5,869 nucleotides of DNA from positions 1 to 5,869 of the forward strand of contig JAEZFF010000077.1 in the NCBI GenBank assembly GCA_023417635.1, given 5' to 3'. Source of the DNA: Bacillota bacterium (lineage in GTDB: Bacteria > Bacillota > Clostridia > Oscillospirales > Acutalibacteraceae). This document shows positions 1 through 4,335 of the stretch, piece by piece (within the stretch, counting starts at the first letter, position 1; every line of letters begins with the position of its first letter). Under the pieces are notes generated by a model, which had not been told where the DNA came from, made no database searches, and saw only the letters and a list, made by a program, of their open reading frames with translations. The translations under genes were made by a program, and so were the position numbers.

Positions 1-55
1 CGCTAACGCCAATGAATTCAACAGCCTGTTCAAGATTTAAAATATGCTCATCCAT
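1..55 (-). CDS. Partial helix-turn-helix (excisionase/MerR-like) DNA-binding protein, first 18 codons
   Basis: Reading leftwards from an ATG at 55-53, the frame gives MDEHILNLEQAVEFIGVS and then leaves the window. The pattern 'L-x-x-E-x-A-x-x-[FY]-[IL]-G-V-S' is the usual opening of excisionase-type (HTH_17) or MerR-like helix-turn-helix domains, where it forms the first helix and the turn. The start is supported by a GAGGTG ribosome-binding site (61-66) five bases upstream and by a near-consensus sigma-A promoter at 80-108. Function beyond DNA binding cannot be seen. Proteins of this kind are often small regulators, excisionases or antitoxin-like factors. It reads in the same direction as the BREX genes but has its own promoter, so it is probably not part of that operon. 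Only the N-terminus is visible, so the family call is tentative; that it is a real gene start is more secure. Confidence 0.6.
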   Translation of the reverse strand, partial: MDEHILNLEQAVEFIGVS

Positions 56-79
56 AGAAGCACCTCGTTTCATGCTTTT

Positions 80-108
80 ATTATAGTCATCATAAAGAGC
101 AAAGTCAA
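80..108 (-). promoter_or_regulatory. Sigma-A type promoter for the minus-strand HTH gene
   Basis: On the minus strand a TTGACT -35 box (103-108) is followed after exactly 17 bases by a perfect TATAAT -10 box (80-85). The expected transcription start is near 73, leaving a leader of about 18 nt that contains the GAGGTG Shine-Dalgarno sequence and then the ATG at 55. Box match, spacing and position before a plausible start codon all agree. Confidence 0.75.
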
Positions 109-118
109 TTATAACAGT

Positions 119-137
119 AGTTAAATGTTGTTTAACT
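119..137. promoter_or_regulatory. Inverted repeat, candidate operator
   Basis: AGTTAAA (119-125) and TTTAACT (131-137) are perfect 7-bp inverted arms around a 5-bp centre. The element lies 10 bp upstream of the -35 box of the HTH gene promoter and just before the remnant of a plus-strand XRE-like regulator. Such AT-rich dyads between divergent genes are typical binding sites for dimeric HTH regulators. Operator function is inferred from symmetry and position only. Confidence 0.4.
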
Positions 138-145
138 GTATTTAG

Positions 146-327
146 GAGCTTATTTTGGTATTTGGAATGTCAGCTGATACGATTTTAATCCTGAGATCGA
201 AAGCAAATCCGATGAGGTCGCTCAATTAACGCGGATGCTATCTTTATGCGATCAGCAGGATTTGAAAATCATAAACGCGACCTTGACGGCCATATTGGAC
301 AACAAAGCAAAGACTAAAAAAGCGTAG
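146..327 (+). pseudogene. Degenerate C-terminal remnant of an XRE/Cro-like transcriptional regulator
   Basis: Two adjacent frames together look like the tail of an XRE-family regulator. From 146 one frame reads ELILVFGMSADTI, resembling the last HTH helix region ('..L..VFGVSAD.LL'). From 178 the next frame reads YDFNPEIESKSDEV, continues through LSLCDQQDLKIINATLTAIL, and stops at TAG 325-327. The latter matches the usual helical tail of such proteins, where an acidic 'ED/QQDLK-I-I-x-A-x-L-x-A-L-L' segment ends the protein. The frames join near 182-190 (ATTTTAATCCT), which fits loss of a single base. An in-frame stop lies directly before 146, and there is no room for the N-terminal HTH helices before the promoter region at 80-137, so the gene is both truncated and frameshifted. 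The family call comes from pattern recall and is moderate at best. Confidence 0.4.
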
Positions 328-348
328 CGGTTTTCGGCACATAAATTC

Positions 349-416
349 TGTGAATAGGTGACTTGTCGGTTTTGAAAATAGGTGCTGCAGAAAAGCGGCA
401 AACCTACAAATAGGTG
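349..416. repeat. Threefold AATAGGTG repeat, possible insertion-sequence end
   Basis: The 8-mer AATAGGTG occurs three times in direct orientation at 353-360, 377-384 and 409-416. The outermost copy is preceded by TG (TGTGAATAGGTG, 349-360). Several short direct repeats beginning at a TG tip are typical of IS21-family ends, where they bind the transposase. No IS21-type istA or istB coding sequence is visible nearby, so if this reading is right only an end survives. The repeats start 22 bp after the stop of the regulator remnant. The repeat is directly seen; the IS21 assignment is inference. Confidence 0.4.
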
Positions 417-442
417 TTAAGCCCTAAACAGCGAAAAAATGA

Positions 443-585
443 TCTGGCTATCCGGTACAGGAAGCCAGACATGACAAATAGACCCGCAAAGCCGTATGTT
501 TTTGCGGATCTGAGGTTCCGCAGCACTGTGGTGCTGCGAGGGCAGAAATCATCAGACCATGCCGCTTCTCGGCATGGCCACTGCC
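443..585. other. Cluster of four perfect stem-loops downstream of the IS110 recombinase gene
   Basis: Four hairpins follow one another: TCTGGCT/AGCCAGA (443-449 with 463-469); CCGCAAA/TTTGCGG (484-490 with 501-507); CGCAGCAC/GTGCTGCG around TGTG (519-526 with 531-538); and CCATGCCG/CGGCATGG around CTTCT (557-564 with 570-577). The last is also enclosed by an outer GGCAG/CTGCC pair (541-545 with 581-585), leaving an asymmetric internal loop of 11 and 3 nt. The cluster lies 25-167 nt beyond the recombinase stop codon, inside or at the right end of the IS. In the IS1111 subgroup of IS110 elements the guide RNA is encoded downstream of the gene, so this may be a structured RNA. It could also be a terminator or end structure. 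No coding sequence is convincing in 328-609. Confidence 0.45.
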
Positions 586-609
586 GTCAGCAGTATGTTA
601 AGGTGCCGA

Positions 610-1768
610 CTATGCCACGGTTTTGGATTGAGTATCCGCAGTGTTCAAATACTCTTTTACTTTGGCATAGTAAATACGCAGAAACTTGGCTCCGCCCGCC
701 ACAGTGTAGACGTAAAAGTGTTTCCCTTCGGCCCGCTTTTTGTTCATGAACCGGTAGACGGCGTTTTCCGGATCGGCGTGTTGGAGGATGACACTGCATA
801 TCGTGCACAGAACCCTGCGAAGATGTGGCGAGCCACGCTTGGAAACGTGCCGTGATTTGGAATCAAAGGTTCCAGACTGAAAGGGCGGGGCGTCTACTCC
901 AGCAAAGGCAACCAACGCTCCTTTATTCGTGAAACGGCGCACATCACCGATCTCAGCCATGAGCTGAGGCCCAGTAATCATTCCGGCCCCCTGCATCGCC
1001 ATAACAATCTCAAACTCAGGCAGCAGTGAGGCCAATCTATACATTTCGTTTCGGAGAATTTGCAGCGTGTCATAGACCGCATTCAGGCTGTCTACGGCTT
1101 GTGTAATAAGCAGTTTCGTGCTATCATTTTTCGTAAGCGTGGCGACTGAGTTGCGGGCAATACCATGAATCCGTTCGGCATCCGAAAGGCTAAAGTGGTA
1201 TCCGGTTTTTTTTGCACCATTTTTGGAAGGTGTCTGCAAAAGAATGAAGGGACGAGGCTGCCACGCAGTCTTTATGCCAAAAACGTCTGACGAAATCTAC
1301 CCACTTGATATGGCCGGAAACGGTACGGCTTTCCATTCCAAAAAGCTTATTCGCTTCGGGAAATGTCTGATCGAGCAAAGAGATAAGCCCATTTCGCAGC
1401 GTAACACTGGAGTTCAGTGTGCGTTCATACAGGCGACTCTCTATTTTCAACATCTGCCGGTTCTCATCCTCAGGGGAATAGTCGCGCAGCTCCTGCCAGA
1501 ATGTCAGAGCGTAGTTTGCGATTTTTAGAGAGTCGGCCCGATCTGTTTTTACCTTGCGGATTGAATTGTCACTGAAATCGTGAATCAGCATGGCGTTTAC
1601 AACGCTGACGAAAAAGCCAGCGCTTTTCAGCGCCAAAGCGACCGGTCTCCAGTACATGCCCGTGTGTTCCACCACAACGCGGATTTCTCCACCTGGCCTG
1701 CGGACGGCGACCGTGCTTTTCCCCTTGGACACATCAATGCCAACCACTGTTATGGTATTCGTTTTCAT
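610..1768 (-). pseudogene. IS110-family RNA-guided transposase/recombinase, frameshifted and internally deleted
   Basis: The N-terminal part (1768 to 1190 in its own frame) carries the RuvC-like DEDD domain: VVGIDVSK (first Asp), VVVEHTG (Glu) and KTDRADS (two Asp). The C-terminal part (open to 610) carries the transposase-20 domain, with GAGMITGPQLMAEIGD, AFAGVDAP and the QSG serine (codon 876-874), then SKRGSPHLRR. The true start is ATG 1768: GGAGGA lies six bases upstream, whereas the longer upstream reading to 1819 has no family similarity. Two lesions are visible. A run of eight A (T8 on plus at 1206-1213) throws the frame after KWCKK; seven A would restore KWCKKTGYHFS. The first Asp and the Glu are only 22 residues apart, against about 49 in the characterised IS621 enzyme, while Glu to the next Asp is the normal 42. 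About 27 residues are therefore missing around 1690-1696. The product would be about 385 residues even if the frame were restored, against an expected length slightly over 400. It is almost certainly inactive. Confidence 0.88.
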
Positions 1769-1774
1769 GGGCAG

Positions 1775-1780
1775 TCCTCC
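1775..1780 (-). promoter_or_regulatory. Ribosome-binding site of the IS110 recombinase
   Basis: GGAGGA on the minus strand, with a six-base spacer to ATG 1768. It decides the start in favour of MKTNTITVVGIDVSK over the 17-codon longer open frame. Confidence 0.8.
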
Positions 1781-1796
1781 AATCAAAAAGGTTTCT

Positions 1797-1980
1797 AATC
1801 GGTGACCGCTGCAACTCATTACCGATTCAGCTTGCTTAGTTACACGAATGTACGGAGAGTCTCCGATGCTTCAACCTGCGTAAATCGAACGCTGCAATGA
1901 GGGGGCGGTTTACAGTTTGCCAGTACGAGCGTGGAAGCTCAAGCAATGCCCCGTAAGACCGATTACCCCTTCATTGTAGC
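1797..1980 (-). ncRNA. Candidate IS110 bridge RNA in the transposase leader
   Basis: This non-coding leader immediately upstream of the recombinase is strongly structured. In transcript order it holds a GAGC/GCTC stem (1940-1927) and a stem of CGGTTTAC with GTAAATCG on the plus strand (1906-1913 with 1880-1887, one wobble) closing an 18-nt loop. Next come a CGGAGA/TCTCCG dyad (1853-1865) and a perfect 7-bp stem, AATCGGT/ACCGATT (1797-1803 with 1821-1827), closing a 17-nt loop. Both large loops contain TTGCAGCG on the minus strand. IS110 bridge RNAs lie in this position, are about 180 nt long, and carry a 5' stem-loop plus two guide loops, one for target and one for donor. The resemblance is architectural; guide pairing with the IS ends was not established, and the 5' limit is approximate. 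Confidence 0.4.
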
Positions 1981-2053
1981 TTAGGTATGAGCCGCTGTGC
2001 AGCATGGATTTTCCACGCCGTTTCAGGGTCAAACTCATTGTAGCAAGCAATGC
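1940..2053. repeat. Two pairs of 10-bp direct repeats in the IS leader
   Basis: CAAGCAATGC occurs at 1940-1949 and 2044-2053. TCATTGTAGC occurs at 1971-1980 and 2035-2044. The right-hand copies abut, sharing one base, and together form a small CATTG/CAATG dyad (2036-2040 with 2048-2052). On the minus strand both TCATTGTAGC copies read GCTACAATGA, containing a -10-like TACAAT. They may mark an element end, a target-site trace or a tandem partial duplication. Confidence 0.5.
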
Positions 2054-2072
2054 TTTGTGGTACCCACAAAGC
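2052..2072. other. Perfect 9-bp hairpin next to the terminator-like stem
   Basis: GCTTTGTGG (2052-2060) and CCACAAAGC (2064-2072) pair perfectly around a 3-nt loop. It begins one base from the long stem at 2074-2111, so the two would stack as tandem hairpins in RNA from either strand. Role unknown: it may assist termination or belong to the IS end. Confidence 0.45.
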
Positions 2073-2073
2073 T

Positions 2074-2111
2074 AAAAGGCCGATTTCCGCTTTTGCGGAA
2101 ACCGACCTTTT
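2074..2111. terminator. Likely bidirectional rho-independent terminator downstream of brxL
   Basis: A 17-bp stem (2074-2090 with 2095-2111) closes a 4-nt loop, with two positions that are G-U wobbles in one of the two transcripts. The stem begins with AAAA and ends with TTTT, with a GC-rich middle, so transcripts from either strand end in a short U run after a stable hairpin. It lies about 145 nt past the brxL stop and before the IS110 leader, so it would end the BREX transcript. The U run is only four and partly in the stem, and other hairpins are close by, so the termination call is moderate. Confidence 0.5.
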
Positions 2112-2148
2112 GCTTGTTGGTGGTAATGCCCCCCAATCCCCTTTAAAC

Positions 2149-2185
2149 GCACAATAAATTGTGCGGCTGCGCGTCCTGCGGACGC
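2149..2185. other. Two further short stem-loops in the brxL 3' flank
   Basis: GCACAAT/ATTGTGC (2149-2155 with 2158-2164) and GCGTCC/GGACGC around TGC (2171-2176 with 2180-2185) are perfect stems in tandem. With the hairpins at 2052-2111 they make four consecutive stem-loops in the gene-free stretch 1820-2254. A 79-codon open frame (2210-1971) crosses them but starts at TTG and looks spurious. Confidence 0.45.
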
Positions 2186-2254
2186 TTTCGAAGTATAAAG
2201 CAACTATCAATGTCAGCTATTAATTTGGAGCACTAACAGCAAGCATATTATTTT

Positions 2255-4312
2255 CTATTCAACGCCAAGCGCCTTAAATACAGCATCTTCTGCACTTTGG
2301 TAAAAAACGAGGTTAAAACTCCCTACCAGTTCAGCAGGAACAGTGCCAATATCCGAAGCGGATGTTATCGGTAGCAATACTTTTTTAGCGCCACTATCCA
2401 GACACACCTGAAGGACATTGGCCAATTCATCTGCCTTGATAATTGTGCCACTGATACTGATTTCGCCTAGAATTGCCATCGAGCCAATGGCAGGTTTGTT
2501 TAGTGCAATCGAACATAGCGCAATCAATGTGGGAAGGGCCAGTCTGCTGGTCATACCAATTCCCTGCAAATCTTGATAATTCATGATGTAATCTTTTGTC
2601 GTAGTGCTGATTGAACCACTGATTCTTTTCCCGTTGGCCTTCAGAAAATTGAAGGCGGTATTGGATGCTTCTTTGGCATCGCGGTCATTGCCAAGGCCAG
2701 TGCGTTCAAATTTACCATTTCCGGGCAGCATCTGGGATTCCAAACGGTAAACCCCAATCATTCCTGATTTCCCCTGTGAAACGGTATATACCTGCCCCGG
2801 ATTGCATAGTCCTTCCGGAATGAGTTTTCCGCCGCCTTGCTCTGGCACCGATACATAATGTTCTTCAAAGGTTTCATTGTCAATATAAGAGAAGTTGACA
2901 TCGTAAAACTCCATACCCCCGAGCTTTTTCAGTTGCTCTTTCACACGACGGCGCAGTTCCAGAGAAAGCTTCAGAATTTCCTCAAGCTGTTCCTTCGTAT
3001 ATTCACCGTCGGGGTATACCAGTTTAATGAATCCGCCAACCATCTTTCGGACGGCAATGGTGTCGCGCTGATTCAGATTTTTACCCAGATGAAAATATTT
3101 GTCCAGAGCGTCCCCGTATTGTTCCTTGCGCAATTCGCGCAGAAATTCAGCCAGATAATCGGTGATAAAACCGTAATCATTGGTGAAGTGCTCCGGACGA
3201 AATTTGGGAATTTCCCAACCTGGGATATAATAATGAATGCGGTCCAAAAATGCCGTATCGGTACCCATCTCCGGCGGAAACGGATCAAACAGACTTGAAG
3301 TTTTCAGAAGGACGTCAACACTCTGGTTGATGTTGCCTATAAACACCATAGAAGCTGAAGCCGCTTTTTCTTCCTTGCCGCGGGCAAAAGAGCCGGAAGC
3401 CATGTAATCCTTCATAATCTGAATGCCGTCATTATCCTTGAAATGGATACCCGCGACCTCATCAAAAGTTACACAGTCCCAAAGTCCTACTAAGCCAATG
3501 GTTTTCCTGCCCATGTTGTAAAACAAGTTTGCAACGGTAGTTTGACCCCCGGATACCAAAATTGAATTTGGAGATATTTCTTTATAGAGATGCGATTTGC
3601 CGGTGCTGCGCGGCCCAAGTTCGCAAAGGTTGAAGTTGTTTTCTACTAACGGCAGCATACGGGCAAGCAGCAGCCATTTCACGCGATATTCCAGAACTGA
3701 CGGCTCCATGCCAATAGAGCGGAGCAATAAATCAATCCATTCGTCTTTTGTAAAAGCTTTCCGCCCGGCCTTTAGCTCTTCAATGTCTACATGGGGCATT
3801 TGGATTGGATCTAGTTTTCGAATTTTAATCGGTGTTTCACTGTTTTTGTCCTCTTCTATGTACTCGTAATCGAGCTGGACAATGCACCAGATTCCACCAC
3901 AAAGCAGGCGGTCATATTTGGTTGGATATTCTTCCGAGATAGGGACAGCTTTCAGCCCAAGGTTGGAAAATTCTGCTTCATAGCTATCCTTTTTAATGTT
4001 AAGGCTGACCGTAATTTTATCAATGACAGTGTGACTGCCGTGCTGACGCAGCAGTGAAAGAATTTTTTGTGCTTCGTCAGGACGAACAAAGTTGTCGGCG
4101 AGGATTTTCTTAACGTTTTCTACGCCTTCTTCGATTTCGCTCTCATCTTGTGAAGAGCAGTACATACCAAGAAGATATTCCAGCACATAAACCGGAACAT
4201 TTGCCCCCTCTTTGATTTTTTTCGTCAAGTCTTTGCGAACAATTTTCCCCGCAAAATTTTCCCGAAGTTTCCGGTGCATCTGCTCCAGTGCATCCTGAGC
4301 CTCGTCAACCAT
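2255..4312 (-). CDS. brxL: BrxL, BREX Type 1 AAA+ protein with Lon-like C-terminal domain
   Basis: Complete 685-residue protein, the usual length for BrxL. The N-terminal segment (about 1-120) includes the family-typical FAGKIVRKDLTKKIKEGANV and VYVLEYLLGMYC. A central AAA+ ATPase follows: Walker A GPRSTGKS (233-240), Walker B VTFDE (281-285), a sensor-1-like Asn in FIGNIN (324-329), and FLDR with a candidate arginine finger or sensor Arg (358). The C-terminal Lon-like domain (about 480-685) includes LALPTLIALCSIAL, GEISISG (616-622) and SGAKKVLLP. By eye alignment to Lon, the catalytic Lys position is Val and the Ser-containing GPSAG motif is not conserved, so protease activity is doubtful. 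Known BrxL proteins form MCM-like ring assemblies that bind DNA and contribute to phage restriction. The ATG at 4312 is preferred because GGAG lies just upstream; Met12 is an alternative. It lies 23 bp after pglZ, so the two are surely cotranscribed, and it is the last gene of the operon. No lesions are seen. Confidence 0.95.
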   Translation of the reverse strand: MVDEAQDALEQMHRKLRENFAGKIVRKDLTKKIKEGANVPVYVLEYLLGMYCSSQDESEIEEGVENVKKILADNFVRPDEAQKILSLLRQHGSHTVIDKITVSLNIKKDSYEAEFSNLGLKAVPISEEYPTKYDRLLCGGIWCIVQLDYEYIEEDKNSETPIKIRKLDPIQMPHVDIEELKAGRKAFTKDEWIDLLLRSIGMEPSVLEYRVKWLLLARMLPLVENNFNLCELGPRSTGKSHLYKEISPNSILVSGGQTTVANLFYNMGRKTIGLVGLWDCVTFDEVAGIHFKDNDGIQIMKDYMASGSFARGKEEKAASASMVFIGNINQSVDVLLKTSSLFDPFPPEMGTDTAFLDRIHYYIPGWEIPKFRPEHFTNDYGFITDYLAEFLRELRKEQYGDALDKYFHLGKNLNQRDTIAVRKMVGGFIKLVYPDGEYTKEQLEEILKLSLELRRRVKEQLKKLGGMEFYDVNFSYIDNETFEEHYVSVPEQGGGKLIPEGLCNPGQVYTVSQGKSGMIGVYRLESQMLPGNGKFERTGLGNDRDAKEASNTAFNFLKANGKRISGSISTTTKDYIMNYQDLQGIGMTSRLALPTLIALCSIALNKPAIGSMAILGEISISGTIIKADELANVLQVCLDSGAKKVLLPITSASDIGTVPAELVGSFNLVFYQSAEDAVFKALGVE

Positions 4313-4316
4313 CCTT

Positions 4317-4327
4317 CTCCACTTCCT
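4317..4327 (-). promoter_or_regulatory. Ribosome-binding region of brxL
   Basis: Minus-strand AGGAAGTGGAG upstream of ATG 4312 offers two Shine-Dalgarno cores: GGAG four bases from the start and AGGA eleven bases from it. It lies entirely within the 23-bp pglZ-brxL gap, so brxL has its own initiation signal within the shared transcript. Confidence 0.6.
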
Positions 4328-4335
4328 ATCGATAT

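Larger units (their letters stand above)
443..2044 (-). mobile_element. IS110-family insertion sequence, decayed; ends approximate
   Basis: A single recombinase pseudogene (610-1768) is flanked on both sides by non-coding, hairpin-rich DNA: about 270 bp upstream and about 170 bp downstream. This is the normal architecture of IS110-family elements, which lack classical terminal inverted repeats and encode a bridge RNA in a non-coding end. The boundaries given are guesses. The right limit is set at the 10-bp repeat TCATTGTAGC (2035-2044), and the left limit at the last hairpin of the downstream cluster. The element sits just beyond brxL, in the same orientation as the BREX genes. Exact ends need comparison with an intact copy or an empty site. 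Confidence 0.5.

Noticed and set aside
414..749. 111-codon plus-strand open frame starting at a GTG
   Set aside because: It overlaps hairpins and then runs antisense through the end of the recombinase gene; its composition is not protein-like.
1768..1819. N-terminal extension of the IS110 recombinase (MSCSGHRLETFLIGGLP)
   Set aside because: A GGAGGA site six bases before ATG 1768 and the family-typical start there are much stronger. The extension lies in the candidate RNA hairpin.
2052..2185. CRISPR-like array, because of serial repeats and hairpins
   Set aside because: The hairpins differ from one another in sequence and spacing; there is no constant repeat with regular spacers and no cas gene.
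1971..2210. 79-codon minus-strand open frame between brxL and the IS110 gene
   Set aside because: It starts at TTG without a good ribosome-binding site, runs straight through several perfect hairpins, and has no domain-like pattern. Better explained as non-coding structured DNA.
2837..3298. 153-codon plus-strand open frame inside brxL
   Set aside because: Antisense shadow of a well-supported coding region, with no family resemblance.
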